Shown: positions 45,728 to 54,959, numbered from the stretch's first letter. The stretch is DNA of 64,000 nucleotides from Allomuricauda sp. (GCA_017795045.1 CP051244.1:258009-322008), one strand, 5' to 3'. Notes: generated by a model from the letters alone, not told the origin. Translations and numbers: made by a program.

Positions 45728-47188
45728 ATGGGGAAAAAGACCTTAAGTTTCCTGACACTATTGCTCCTGTGCACTGTTGCCTTGGGACAAAACACCCCAC
45801 CTACCGACTCTCTGAATATTGCCATTGGCACTACCCTCATCAATGATGTTTCAGTTCAAAATGTAACAGAAATCATACCCAATCAAGGTTTTTCCATCCA
45901 TACGTTATGGCGCGGGGCTCTGGGAATGGCCGTGCTTATTTTCATCTCATTTTTGTTCAGTTCCAACAGAAAGGCCATCAACTGGAGAACAGTGGGCATC
46001 GGTATTGCATTGCAATTGTTGATTGCCGTTGGAGTGCTCAAGGTATCTTTTGTGCAGTATGCCTTTGAAAAAGTTGGGGAAGTTTTTGTCAGCATTTTGG
46101 ACTTTACCCGCGCCGGAAGCCAGTTCCTGTTTGAAGGTTTGGTGGTGGACATGGACACGTTCGGCTATATTTTCGCCTTTCAGGTATTGCCTACCATTAT
46201 ATTTTTCTCTGCATTGACCTCGGTATTGTTCTACTTGGGAGTAATTCAAAAAGTGGTAAAGGCCATGGCTTGGTTATTGTCCAAATCCTTGGGCATATCA
46301 GGAGCGGAAAGCCTCTCCGTGGCCGGAAACATTTTCTTGGGGCAGACCGAAGCCCCATTGCTCATCAAGGCCTATCTGGAAAAAATGAACAAATCTGAAA
46401 TCCTTTTGGTGATGATTGGCGGAATGGCCACCGTAGCCGGCGCCGTTCTTGCAGCCTATATTGGTTTTTTAGGTGGGGATGACCCTGAATTGCGATTGGT
46501 ATTCGCCAAACACCTGTTGGCCGCTTCCGTGATGGCCGCACCTGGCGCCATTGTCATTTCAAAAATATTATATCCCCAGACCGAAACCGTAAATACCGAT
46601 GTCCAAGTCTCTTCGGAAAAAATTGGCGCCAACATCTTGGACGCCATTGCCAACGGAACCACGGAAGGATTAAAACTGGCCCTGAACGTAGGGGCCATGC
46701 TCTTGGTCTTTGTGGCCTTTATTGCCATGATCAATGGTATTTTGGGCTGGGTCGGCGATTGGAGCACTCTCAACAATTGGATTGCAGCCAACTCTCCCTA
46801 CAACAGTTTTTCATTGGAAGCTATCTTAGGCACCGTATTCGCTCCCCTCATGTGGCTTATAGGCGTGGCCAACGAAGATGTTATGCTTATGGGGCAGTTG
46901 CTTGGCATTAAACTGGCGGCCAGCGAGTTTGTGGGCTACATTCAATTGGCGGAACTCAAGAACATGAATAGCGACCTGCACTTTGCCTATAACAAATCCG
47001 TGATCATGGCCACGTACATGCTCTGTGGCTTTGCCAACTTTGCCTCCATTGGTATTCAGATAGGCGGCATTGGCTCCTTGGCCCCCGGACAGCGCAAGAC
47101 TCTCTCCGAATTCGGTATGAAAGCCGTTTTGGGCGGTTCGTTGGCGTCACTGCTTTCGGCCACTATTGCCGGGATGATATTGGGATAA
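45728..47188 (+). CDS. Concentrative nucleoside transporter (CNT/NupC family)
   Basis: A 486-residue inner-membrane nucleoside symporter. The CNT signatures GAESLSVAGNIFLGQTEAP, GGMATVAGAVLAAYIGF and CGFANFASIGIQIGGIG are clear. Before the conserved core there is an extra 60-70 residues: an N-terminal signal-like helix (LSFLTLLLLCTVALGQN) and a short periplasmic-looking stretch. That makes it longer than NupC (about 400). It is downstream of the DUF151 gene and 172 nt before thyA, fitting nucleoside uptake and salvage. Confidence 0.94.
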   Translation: MGKKTLSFLTLLLLCTVALGQNTPPTDSLNIAIGTTLINDVSVQNVTEIIPNQGFSIHTLWRGALGMAVLIFISFLFSSNRKAINWRTVGIGIALQLLIAVGVLKVSFVQYAFEKVGEVFVSILDFTRAGSQFLFEGLVVDMDTFGYIFAFQVLPTIIFFSALTSVLFYLGVIQKVVKAMAWLLSKSLGISGAESLSVAGNIFLGQTEAPLLIKAYLEKMNKSEILLVMIGGMATVAGAVLAAYIGFLGGDDPELRLVFAKHLLAASVMAAPGAIVISKILYPQTETVNTDVQVSSEKIGANILDAIANGTTEGLKLALNVGAMLLVFVAFIAMINGILGWVGDWSTLNNWIAANSPYNSFSLEAILGTVFAPLMWLIGVANEDVMLMGQLLGIKLAASEFVGYIQLAELKNMNSDLHFAYNKSVIMATYMLCGFANFASIGIQIGGIGSLAPGQRKTLSEFGMKAVLGGSLASLLSATIAGMILG

Positions 47189-47280
47189 CGCATATTCCGT
47201 TGATAAAATCTTTATAAGTACATCCTGCTCCTATTTTGAATGCTTTTTTCTTGATGTAATTTAGACCGATTGATTTTTTT

Positions 47281-47345
47281 GTCACATCGAGCGCAGTCGA
47301 GATGTCTTGGATTTCTCCTCATGCATTCATTCGAAATGACCTCTA
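47281..47345. repeat. Adjacent palindromic repeats, families A (copy 3) and B (copy 2)
   Basis: 47281-47310 is the reverse complement of the repeat at 2321-2350 with about two changes (core TCGAGCGCAGTCGAGA). 47313-47345 is the inverted family B unit seen at 36101-36137. They lie between the transporter gene and thyA, close to the thyA start. Confidence 0.72.
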
Positions 47346-47360
47346 ATTTGTACCAAAAGA

Positions 47361-48185
47361 ATGAAACAATACCACGACCTTCTTAAACACGTTTTGGAAC
47401 ACGGCAATGCCAAGGGCGATCGCACGGGAACAGGAACCTTGAGCGTTTTTGGCTATCAAATGCGTTTTGACCTTTCCGAAGGATTTCCCATGGTGACCAC
47501 CAAAAAGTTGCACCTGAAATCCATTGTCCACGAACTGCTTTGGTTTTTGAAAGGCGACACCAACATTCAATATCTACAGGAAAACGGGGTACGGATTTGG
47601 AACGAATGGGCTGATGACCAAGGGGATTTAGGCCCTGTGTACGGACACCAATGGCGCAATTGGAACAGCGAGGAGATCGACCAGATCAAGGAAGTCATCG
47701 AAACCCTGAAAAACAACCCCAATAGCCGAAGAATGTTGGTCTCCGCGTGGAACCCCAGTGTGCTTCCTGACACTTCGGTATCCTTTTCGGAAAATGTGGC
47801 CAACGGAAAAGCAGCATTGCCTCCATGCCATGCTTTCTTCCAATTTTATGTGGCCGACGGCAAACTTTCCTGCCAGCTGTATCAGCGGAGCGCCGATATC
47901 TTTTTGGGCGTTCCCTTCAATATAGCCTCCTATGCACTCTTCACCATGATGATGGCCCAAGTTTGTGGCTATCAGCCTGGGGAATTCATCCACACCTTTG
48001 GTGATGCCCATATCTACGACAACCATAGGGAGCAAGTGGAACTGCAACTGAGTCGTGACCCGAGACCTTTGCCTACCATGAAACTCAACCCAGAAGTCAA
48101 GAATATTTTCTCCTTTACTTTTGATGATTTTGAGCTACTGAATTACGACCCACATCCCCACATTAAAGGCGTTGTAGCGGTTTAA
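47361..48185 (+). CDS. thyA: Thymidylate synthase
   Basis: A 274-residue enzyme that methylates dUMP to dTMP using 5,10-methylene-THF. Landmarks are [19 protein letters not shown], the catalytic cysteine C156 in [11 protein letters not shown], and [18 protein letters not shown]. Length is standard. Two intergenic repeats end 15 nt before its ATG. No dihydrofolate reductase gene follows, although thyA-folA pairs are common; instead an AT-rich patch begins right after the stop. Confidence 0.98.
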   Translation: MKQYHDLLKHVLEHGNAKGDRTGTGTLSVFGYQMRFDLSEGFPMVTTKKLHLKSIVHELLWFLKGDTNIQYLQENGVRIWNEWADDQGDLGPVYGHQWRNWNSEEIDQIKEVIETLKNNPNSRRMLVSAWNPSVLPDTSVSFSENVANGKAALPPCHAFFQFYVADGKLSCQLYQRSADIFLGVPFNIASYALFTMMMAQVCGYQPGEFIHTFGDAHIYDNHREQVELQLSRDPRPLPTMKLNPEVKNIFSFTFDDFELLNYDPHPHIKGVVAV

Positions 48186-48204
48186 TATAGTAATAGATAT
48201 CTCT

Positions 48205-48321
48205 TTAAAGGTTTGTCTTATCGACAAGTACTCCTATAAACTGTTCATCAAGTTTTAATGATATCCCTTCTAACTCCCTGATTTGCTTTCCAATATTGCC
48301 ATATAAAAAGTCGTTTAGCAT
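48205..48321 (-). CDS. Possible 38-residue micro-protein or gene remnant
   Basis: A short minus-strand frame begins MLNDFLYGNIGKQIRELEG and ends FIGVLVDKTNL. It fills most of the 158-nt gap between thyA and the C45 peptidase gene. Its amino-acid composition looks like a genuine amphipathic protein start rather than random sequence, but there is no homology I know. It could be the 5' remnant of a larger gene lost when the AT-rich patch was acquired, or a chance frame. Confidence 0.3.
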   Translation of the reverse strand: MLNDFLYGNIGKQIRELEGISLKLDEQFIGVLVDKTNL

Positions 48322-48343
48322 TTAATAATAGAATTACAACAAA

Positions 48344-49375
48344 ATGTACCATCCAAGACTATACGGAGAGTTTTATGAAATGGGCCTAAAGTATGGGAAC
48401 TTACTATACGAAAAAGCAAACTTTGTTCTTCCAAAAATCAGCAAACAAAAGACCCAATTTGGGCTTGAGTCTTATAAAGAATTGGAAAAATTCTATCCTG
48501 AAATCATAGAAGAAATAAAAGGTTTTGCCAAAGGAATTAAAGACAAACCGGAAAATCTGGGTGCTTTTCTATTAAGCCTTGGTGTATTTGACACCACAGG
48601 ACAATGCAGCGTATTTGCCTTTAACAATGAAGACTCTACAATTATTGGCAGAAATTATGATATGCTATTTGAGTATAAAAAGTTCACGGAAAGCAGTCTT
48701 ATCGCCCCTAAAGGAAAATACTCTTACATAAGCCAATCAGATGTTTTTATCGGCCGCTCTGATGGAATCAATGAAAATGGTCTATCAATTGCAATGTCAT
48801 TTGTGAACGGAACCGAAGTACAACCAGGAATAGGGTTTCATTTTATCGTACGGAAAGTGCTTGAGAATTGCAGCAATACAGAACAAGCCATAAAGTTAGT
48901 ACAAGAAACAAAAGTAGCATCAGCCAACAACTTTCTCATTGCAGATAAAACTGGCAATATTGCGGTAGTTGAATCCGCCCCGCAAAAAAGTGTCATTAGA
49001 CGACCAGAAAAGAGTGAAAACTTCATCCACATCACCAATCAGTTTATAGCAAAAGAGATGACACCTTTTGACCGAGGCGATGTTGAATGGAGCAAAAGTG
49101 CAGAACGTTACAATGGGCTTAAGGACAATCTACAATCTATTGAAACCATGGACCTACCAAAAGCCAAAGAAATATTATCCAACAAATGTGTCTGTCTGGA
49201 TTTAAAAAAAGAAAAGTTCGGAACCATTTGGTCTGTGGCAGCAAATTTAAACAGCCTAAAGATAGAGAGAGCGGAAACCAAACCAAGAACAAGCAATTAC
49301 AAACCTGAAACAAGGCTTGACTGGTGGTTAAAAAAGAAGAAGAAATCCAGCCGGGAAACGATTTCAAGCATTTAA
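48344..49375 (+). CDS. C45-family autoproteolytic acyltransferase/peptidase-like protein
   Basis: A 343-residue Ntn-hydrolase of the C45 (acyl-CoA:6-aminopenicillanate acyltransferase-like) family. The candidate N-terminal nucleophile after self-cleavage is C88 in DTTGQCSVFAFNN, followed by IIGRNYDMLFEYK, the conserved Asn-Tyr-Asp motif, and IGRSDGINENGLSIAMSF. Cleavage would occur before C88, leaving an 87-residue pro-part. The substrate is unknown. The gene is more AT-rich than thyA and the following gene, so recent acquisition is plausible. It has no signal peptide. Confidence 0.85.
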   Translation: MYHPRLYGEFYEMGLKYGNLLYEKANFVLPKISKQKTQFGLESYKELEKFYPEIIEEIKGFAKGIKDKPENLGAFLLSLGVFDTTGQCSVFAFNNEDSTIIGRNYDMLFEYKKFTESSLIAPKGKYSYISQSDVFIGRSDGINENGLSIAMSFVNGTEVQPGIGFHFIVRKVLENCSNTEQAIKLVQETKVASANNFLIADKTGNIAVVESAPQKSVIRRPEKSENFIHITNQFIAKEMTPFDRGDVEWSKSAERYNGLKDNLQSIETMDLPKAKEILSNKCVCLDLKKEKFGTIWSVAANLNSLKIERAETKPRTSNYKPETRLDWWLKKKKKSSRETISSI

Positions 49376-49443
49376 AATTTAGTGCTAACTTACCATTGAT
49401 TCCTTTACCTCCCATTCGAAGTAAAATTCAATAAAAACTGCAC

Positions 49444-50502
49444 ATGGATATTTGGCATATTGTACTGAACACTTTGTCTATCATATGTACCTTGGTAAGT
49501 TTTTTACCTTTTTTGGATTTCAAGCATTGGTTCTTCCGCGTATTTGATTTCATCAGGCTCCAACTCTTGGCACTACTGGTTGCACTGTTCATCGCTGGTT
49601 TGTTTTTCAGTGGTGCCCCCCTATTTCTGGAGACACTCACCAGAGTGTTACTTTTGATTGCAATTACCTACCAGTTCTTCGTGATTTGGCCCTACATTCC
49701 CTTCCGAAAAAAATCTGGAAAACTTCCAAAAGAGGCCATTACCCTGATCAGCGTCAATGTGCTGCAAAAAAATACCGATTATCAAAAACTGATTGGCTTG
49801 GTCAAACAGATACAACCGGATATTTTGCTGACCATGGAAAGCAACTTGGAATGGGAAAAAGCACTTTCAGAGCTTGAAAATGACTTTGCCTTTTCACACA
49901 AAATACCCAAAGAGAACCGGTATGGGATGCATTTCTACTCCAAGCTCAAGGTAAAATCCTGCCAGGGACATTACTTGATTTCTGAGGAACACCCTTCCAT
50001 TGAAGCCTCTTTGGTGGACAAAAATGGTGCCGATTTCATCTTTTGGGGCATCCACCCACCACCGCCAAGCCCAACGGAAAAGCCTACCTCCAAACAAAAA
50101 GATGCCGAACTTATGAAGGTGGCCCAATTGGTCCGTAAAAAAAAGACACCCACCTTGGTTTCGGGCGATTTCAACAATGTGTGCTGGTCCAAAAGCTCTA
50201 GACTCTTCTCAAAAGTGTCCAAGCTAAAAGACGCGCGCTTGGGAAAGGGGTTCTACAGCACCTTCCCGGTAAAACCCAAACTGTTCCGCTTCCCTATAGA
50301 TTTGTTGTTCCACTCCAGGAATATGGAGGTACACCAAATAAAGACCCTGCCCGCTATTGGGTCTGACCATTTGCCGCTATTTGCTACATTTACCATTACC
50401 GATACAGGGCATAACACCATAAAACCCATGGAGCCCGAAGTAAAACAAGAGGTGGTTTCCATTATTGTGGAAGGCAAGGAGGCCGCTCAGGAAGAAAACT
50501 AA
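49444..50502 (+). CDS. Membrane-anchored endonuclease/exonuclease/phosphatase family protein
   Basis: A 352-residue protein. Three N-terminal membrane helices (about 5-25, 33-58, 63-82) precede an endonuclease/exonuclease/phosphatase domain. That domain has TLISVNVLQKNTDY, TMESNLEWEKAL (metal Glu), LVSGDFNNVCWS (GDFN) and the terminal IGSDHLPLFA (SDH). It probably acts in the periplasm on phosphodiester or phosphomonoester substrates. A 30-residue acidic tail follows the domain. The DUF1801 gene begins 3 nt after its stop. Confidence 0.92.
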   Translation: MDIWHIVLNTLSIICTLVSFLPFLDFKHWFFRVFDFIRLQLLALLVALFIAGLFFSGAPLFLETLTRVLLLIAITYQFFVIWPYIPFRKKSGKLPKEAITLISVNVLQKNTDYQKLIGLVKQIQPDILLTMESNLEWEKALSELENDFAFSHKIPKENRYGMHFYSKLKVKSCQGHYLISEEHPSIEASLVDKNGADFIFWGIHPPPPSPTEKPTSKQKDAELMKVAQLVRKKKTPTLVSGDFNNVCWSKSSRLFSKVSKLKDARLGKGFYSTFPVKPKLFRFPIDLLFHSRNMEVHQIKTLPAIGSDHLPLFATFTITDTGHNTIKPMEPEVKQEVVSIIVEGKEAAQEEN

Positions 50503-50505
50503 AAA

Positions 50506-50859
50506 ATGAATAAAAAGCCAGAAAATGTGGATGGGTATATTACCGAGTTTCCTCTAGAAATTCAGGAAAAACTTAATCAAATCCGTAAAGTGATACGTGA
50601 AAATGCCCCTGATGCCGTTGAAAGCATTGCCTACGGTATGCCCGCTTACAAGCTAAACAAAAAACCTTTGGTCTATTTTGCGGGATATGCAAAGCATATT
50701 GGTTTTTACGCCACCCCATCCGGACATAGTGCATTCGAGGTTCAACTGTCCCAATACAAACAAGGAAAGGGCTCTGTACAATTTCCGTTGGACCAACCCA
50801 TCCCTTTGGATTTAATTGCCGAAATAGTACGGTTCAGGGTATCTGAAAACACGGCCTAA
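50506..50859 (+). CDS. DUF1801 (YdhG-like) protein
   Basis: A 117-residue protein of the DUF1801 family. It starts with DGYITEFPLEIQEKLNQIRKV, has ESIAYGMPAYKLNKKPLVYF (the conserved GMPAY turn), then HIGFYATPSGHSAFEV and ends with the helix LIAEIVRFRVSEN. It is cytosolic and frataxin-like in fold; a function is not established. It is coupled to the preceding membrane phosphatase/nuclease gene with a 3-nt gap. It is only distantly similar to the DUF1801 protein at 34765. Confidence 0.92.
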   Translation: MNKKPENVDGYITEFPLEIQEKLNQIRKVIRENAPDAVESIAYGMPAYKLNKKPLVYFAGYAKHIGFYATPSGHSAFEVQLSQYKQGKGSVQFPLDQPIPLDLIAEIVRFRVSENTA

Positions 50860-50943
50860 AACAAGCTCACACGTTTAAACCAATTTGGAGCAATACGATA
50901 CATTTTCCATATATTCAAAATATAAAATCAACCACAGAAAACC

Positions 50944-52410
50944 ATGCCAATGCCATTTACCAAGAGAAGTTCATTGCTAAGTTTAATCCTTTGCGTGGGC
51001 CTACATCTATGGTCCCATTCCCAAAAACAGGAGCAGGACTACAATGTACTTTTTATCATTTCCGATGACCTTACCGCAACGGCCGTATCATCCTATGGAA
51101 ACAAAGCCGTACATACACCCAATATCGACAAGCTGGCATCGGAAGGGACCCGATTTACGAAAGCTTATTGCCAATATCCGGTATGTGGCCCTTCAAGGGC
51201 CTCTTTTATGAGCGGATATTACCCCAATGCCACCACTACTTACGGATATGTGAGCGGTCGCGAAAATATTGGTGATGAACGGAAAACATGGTCGCAGTCC
51301 TTCAAGGACAAGGGGTATTACACGGCCCGCGTGAGCAAGATTTTCCATATGGGTGTCCCCATCGATATTGAAAAGGGCAGCGATGGCAAGGACGACCCCG
51401 CTTCGTGGAATGAAAAATACAATAGTCAAGCCCCGGAATGGCAAACCAAGGGAGAGGCCGAACTCGTACAGGGCAACCCAGATGGGACCATAGAACGAAA
51501 AGGAGGCAATGTCATGACCATTGTCAAGGCCGATGGGGACGACTTGGTCCATGCGGATGGAAAAACAGCCCAAAAAGCCAGTGAGCTCATTCGAAAACAT
51601 AAGAATGAAAAGTTCTTCCTCGCCGTTGGGATGGTACGGCCCCATGTTCCCTTTGTGGCGCCAAAATCGCATTTTGATCCGTATCCTTATGCCGATATTG
51701 TTTTACCCAAAAAAGTGGAAAATGACTGGGACGACATCCCCAAAAGGGGCATCAACTACGTGACCAGTGTTAATGGACAAATGAGTCTTGAACAACAACA
51801 AAAGGCCGTTGCCGCCTATTATGCTTCCGTTTCTTTTATGGATGAGCAGGTGGGCAAAGTGTTGAAGACCTTGGAAGACGAAGGTCTGGAGGACAACACC
51901 ATCGTCATATTTGCTTCGGACCATGGGTTTCATTTGGGGGAACACGATTTTTGGATGAAGGTAAGCCTGCATGAAGAATCGGCCAGGGTACCCTTGATCA
52001 TAAAAGTCCCGGGCAAAAAACCCGCCGTCTGCAATTCGTTTGTTGAACTCATTGACCTGTACCCCACCATTGCCTCATTGGCCGAAGTGGAGTATTCCAA
52101 GCATCTACAGGGAAAAAATTTGGTAAAACTATTGGAAGACCCCAATGAAAAAGTCAGGGATATGGCCTTCAGCGTGTCCCAAGGCGGAAAAACCTTTTTG
52201 TTGCGGACCGACAAATGGGCTTATATCCAATACGATGAAGATGCCACATCGGGCATGGAACTCTTTGATATGGAAAACGACCCAAAGCAATACACCAACC
52301 TCGCCTATAATTCCGACTACGCCGATGTGGTGGCCGATTTTCAACAAAAACTAAAGGATAAACTGAAGGAGGTCCGTACCAACGACTTGGGAATTGACTA
52401 CTCCAAATAA
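50944..52410 (+). CDS. Exported sulfatase (type I, formylglycine-dependent)
   Basis: A 488-residue sulfatase resembling iduronate-2-sulfatase-type enzymes. It has a signal peptide (SLLSLILCVGLHLWSHSQ), metal aspartates D41-D42 (FIISDDLTA), and the formylglycine site C81 in C-G-P-S-R-A-S-F-M-S-G. The distal metal site is FASDHGFHLGEHD. It would desulfate glycans or small sulfate esters in the periplasm or outside the cell. It needs a formylglycine-generating or anaerobic maturase encoded elsewhere. No SusCD pair or glycoside hydrolase is adjacent, so it is not part of a visible polysaccharide locus. Confidence 0.93.
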   Translation: MPMPFTKRSSLLSLILCVGLHLWSHSQKQEQDYNVLFIISDDLTATAVSSYGNKAVHTPNIDKLASEGTRFTKAYCQYPVCGPSRASFMSGYYPNATTTYGYVSGRENIGDERKTWSQSFKDKGYYTARVSKIFHMGVPIDIEKGSDGKDDPASWNEKYNSQAPEWQTKGEAELVQGNPDGTIERKGGNVMTIVKADGDDLVHADGKTAQKASELIRKHKNEKFFLAVGMVRPHVPFVAPKSHFDPYPYADIVLPKKVENDWDDIPKRGINYVTSVNGQMSLEQQQKAVAAYYASVSFMDEQVGKVLKTLEDEGLEDNTIVIFASDHGFHLGEHDFWMKVSLHEESARVPLIIKVPGKKPAVCNSFVELIDLYPTIASLAEVEYSKHLQGKNLVKLLEDPNEKVRDMAFSVSQGGKTFLLRTDKWAYIQYDEDATSGMELFDMENDPKQYTNLAYNSDYADVVADFQQKLKDKLKEVRTNDLGIDYSK

Positions 52411-52468
52411 TCTGCAAATTTTGTGGTATCTTAAACCTATCGAGCAGCAACCACTAAAATCCTAGAAA

Positions 52469-53140
52469 ATGAAACATATCATCACCGTATTGGCCCTGAC
52501 AGGAGCCTTGATGTCCTGCAACACCTCAAACAAGACGAAGGACAACGCAGAAGAGAGCCCCGCAAAAGAAACGGTAACGGACAGTACCGCCACCCACTTC
52601 GTTGCCATTGATACCGAAGAGGCTTTAATCGCCACCTCCTTGATGGCCGCCCCAGAGGCAAGTCGCGCCGGATGCAAGGTCATCGGCTACAACGATGCAG
52701 GGGAACTGGTGACGTATAAGGAAGGGAACAACGAATTCATCGTTCTGGCGGACGACCCAAAAAAATCAGGCTTCAATGCAGCTTGCTACCACAAAAGTCT
52801 GGAACCTTTTATGGCCAGGGGCCGGGAACTTAGGGCCGAAGGAAAGACCGGCCCCGAAATTTTCGATATTCGGGAAGCCGAGGCCAAATCAGGCCAGTTG
52901 GATATGGGCATAGCCGGAGCCACCCTTCACATTTATTACGGCCCCAATGACCGCTACAATCCCGAAACACATAAAGTGGAGGGTGCAAAATACCGCTACG
53001 TGGTGTATCTGCCCTTTGCGACAGCCGAATCCACAGGACTCCCCGAAAATCCCGTGGGATCCAACCATCCTTGGATCATGAACCCCGGAACGCACAGGGC
53101 CCATATTATGATCTCGCCTTTGGCAGACGACAAACCATAG
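52469..53140 (+). CDS. Lipoprotein of unknown function
   Basis: A 223-residue lipoprotein with lipobox ALMSC. A Lys/Glu/Thr-rich linker is followed by a compact domain (CKVIGYNDAGELVTYKEGNN, NAACYHKSLEPFMARGREL, then HIYYGPNDRYNPETHKVEG). It has conserved-looking Cys, His and Trp residues and ends GSNHPWIMNPGTHRAHIMIS, where His-Pro-Trp and Gly-Thr-His-Arg-Ala-His could bind metal or a cofactor. I do not recognise the family. It lies 58 nt after the sulfatase and 23 nt before the cation transporter gene. Confidence 0.78.
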   Translation: MKHIITVLALTGALMSCNTSNKTKDNAEESPAKETVTDSTATHFVAIDTEEALIATSLMAAPEASRAGCKVIGYNDAGELVTYKEGNNEFIVLADDPKKSGFNAACYHKSLEPFMARGRELRAEGKTGPEIFDIREAEAKSGQLDMGIAGATLHIYYGPNDRYNPETHKVEGAKYRYVVYLPFATAESTGLPENPVGSNHPWIMNPGTHRAHIMISPLADDKP

Positions 53141-53163
53141 GATGATGCACCCGAACACCAAAA

Positions 53164-54057
53164 ATGGATAGCGAACAAAGCGCAATTCGGACCACGTATT
53201 TCAGTATTATTGGAAATGCCAGTTTGGCCTTGATCAAAGGCCTTGCCGGTTTCTTTGGGAATTCGTACGCCCTTATTGCTGATGCCATTGAGTCCACCAC
53301 CGATATTTTCTCCTCGCTATTGGTCCTGTTCGGTTTAAAATACGCCAAGCGGCCCGCCGATGAAAACCATCCGTACGGCCATGGAAAAATTGAGCCGCTG
53401 ATCACTTTTTTGGTGGTCGCCTTTTTGGTCACCTCGGCCACGGTGATCGCGTATGAAAGCATCCAAAACATTAGAACACCCCACAAAGTCCCCAAACCAT
53501 GGACCTTGATCGTGTTGGGCTGCATTATCCTCTGGAAGGAAATCTCGTTCAGGATCGTGATCAAAAAAAGTAAGGAGACCCACAGTTCCTCGCTCAGGGC
53601 AGATGCCTGGCACCACCGCAGCGACGCCATTACCTCCATCATGGCATTTATTGGGATTACCATAGCCTTGGTGTTCGGAAAAGGATATGAAACCGCGGAC
53701 GATTGGGCTGCATTGTTGGCCTCCACCTTTATCCTCTACAACAGCTATCTGATCTTTAGACCTGCGCTGGGGGAGATCATGGACGAGCATTTGTACGATG
53801 ACCTGCTGGAGGAAATCCGGGAAGAATCCATGAAGGTGAAGGGAGTGGTAGGCACGGAAAAATGTTTTATCCGAAAAGCGGGCATGAAGTACCATGTAGA
53901 CCTGCACGCCATAGTGGATGGGGATATTTCGGTGAAGGAAGGGCACGATATATCCCACCTCCTTAAAGATCATTTAAGGAGCGAGATTCCCAATTTGGGC
54001 CACGTTTTGATCCATATAGAACCGGATACCCCGCACCATACGGAACCCAGACCATGA
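53164..54057 (+). CDS. Cation diffusion facilitator family transporter
   Basis: A 297-residue inner-membrane metal exporter of the CDF family. Membrane helices are seen from about 12 to 200. The metal site in helix 2 is read from ADAIESTTD, with HPYGHGKIEPL after it, and helix 5 carries AWHHRSDAITS (HxxxD). A C-terminal ferredoxin-like cytosolic domain (KYHVDLHAIVDGDISVKEGH) completes the fold. It would export Zn, Mn, Fe or similar divalent ions by proton antiport; the metal is not predictable with certainty. It may be the last gene after the sulfatase-lipoprotein pair. Confidence 0.94.
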   Translation: MDSEQSAIRTTYFSIIGNASLALIKGLAGFFGNSYALIADAIESTTDIFSSLLVLFGLKYAKRPADENHPYGHGKIEPLITFLVVAFLVTSATVIAYESIQNIRTPHKVPKPWTLIVLGCIILWKEISFRIVIKKSKETHSSSLRADAWHHRSDAITSIMAFIGITIALVFGKGYETADDWAALLASTFILYNSYLIFRPALGEIMDEHLYDDLLEEIREESMKVKGVVGTEKCFIRKAGMKYHVDLHAIVDGDISVKEGHDISHLLKDHLRSEIPNLGHVLIHIEPDTPHHTEPRP

Positions 54058-54161
54058 CCAATAGGGCCACCCGTTTGGACTTCCCTTTGGGAAAAAGATG
54101 TATTTTACATTCTTAATAAACAAGTTTTTCGCAATTTGAGAAAACATAAAACTGATTGAAT

Positions 54162-54641
54162 TTGGGAATTGTCTGTGAATTATATAGAATGTCTGACTCC
54201 AAAATTGAGGAACTAAAAAAAATGGAGACTGAAATCGAAGAGGAGTTTTTGGATGACCTTTATGCAAACGTACTTGGGGAATGTCACAAAGAAAATGATA
54301 CTGTTTTTTCCATGGACAAAGGATGGGACATTACAAGATTTTTAATAAAGCAAAAAGACGATTCTGGAGATAAATTTCTTCAGGCACTTGACCATAAATA
54401 CATTAAATCTGATCAGGTAAAACGAATATATGTGTTGCTCAACAAAATAACCAATGAACAAATAAAAGACATTTGTAACAGAAAACTAATGGTGGAAAAT
54501 CAAGTTTATCTTGCCAAAAGATTGGAAAACTGGAATGAAGCTAATTTTTGGAATTATATTTTACCTCATTTAGAAATTTATAAAGGAGCATTTAAAAAAG
54601 CTTCTGAACTAAATCACGGAATAGTATTCAATTTTAAATAA
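54162..54641 (+). CDS. DUF1877 (YfbM-like) family protein
   Basis: A 159-residue cytosolic protein. The family start (M-G-I-x-C-x-L-Y-R-M) is reproduced only if TTG at 54162 is the start: (M)GIVCELYRMSDSKIEEL. The core SMDKGWDITRFLIKQ is the DUF1877 Asp-Lys-x-Trp-x-x-x-x-x-Leu motif, and the end ENWNEANFWNYILPHLEIYK fits the family helix. The function is unknown; the family is sporadic in bacteria. The gene is AT-rich compared with the CDF gene before it. A TTG start suggests weak expression. Confidence 0.78.
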   Translation: MGIVCELYRMSDSKIEELKKMETEIEEEFLDDLYANVLGECHKENDTVFSMDKGWDITRFLIKQKDDSGDKFLQALDHKYIKSDQVKRIYVLLNKITNEQIKDICNRKLMVENQVYLAKRLENWNEANFWNYILPHLEIYKGAFKKASELNHGIVFNFK

Positions 54642-54692
54642 TGGATAAAAAAGTGTTTAACAATGCATAACCGTAATTAAGGCTATATGGTC

Positions 54693-54902
54693 TCAATCCC
54701 TCAACCAATCCCCAATCCCTTTTAGGGCCTCCACCACACTTTGTACTTCCCTGCGGGAAAAGGTATCCTCTTCCAAGTAGAACAGCATTACCACCCCAAG
54801 TTCCAAAATATCGGCCAATTGGGCCGGGGTACCGTAGCCATCTTTAATAATTTCAGACAATTTTTTCTCTCTCTTATTTTTATTTGGATTTTTCATCGTC
54901 AT
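54693..54902 (-). CDS. Small protein divergent from an XRE regulator, function unknown
   Basis: A protein of 67-69 residues starting at ATG 54902 or 54896; a longer frame to 54938 exists but would cover the upstream palindromes. The N-terminus is very basic (KNPNKNKREKK), followed by a helical acidic body (LSEIIKDGYGTPAQLADIL, then SRREVQSVVEALKGIGDWLRD). I see no known domain. It is divergently transcribed from the XRE gene, with an operator-like palindrome overlapping its start. This resembles the partner of a small regulatory module, but toxin or antitoxin function is not shown. Confidence 0.6.
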   Translation of the reverse strand: MTMKNPNKNKREKKLSEIIKDGYGTPAQLADILELGVVMLFYLEEDTFSRREVQSVVEALKGIGDWLRD

Positions 54903-54959
54903 AACAAAATATGACGTCAATATACTTATTAAATTCAAAAAGTCATAATTTATTATGAC
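54898..54959. promoter_or_regulatory. Two matching palindromes in the divergent XRE promoter region
   Basis: GTCATAACAAAATATGAC (54898-54915) and GTCATAATTTATTATGAC (54942-54959) share the arms GTCATA-N6-TATGAC, are 44 bp apart (start to start, about four helical turns) and lie between two divergent small genes. Autorepression by the XRE protein is inferred. Confidence 0.7.

Noticed and set aside
54060..54110. TTCCC/GGGAA hairpin after the CDF gene as a terminator
   Set aside because: A 5-bp stem without a following T-run on the plus strand is too weak to call.
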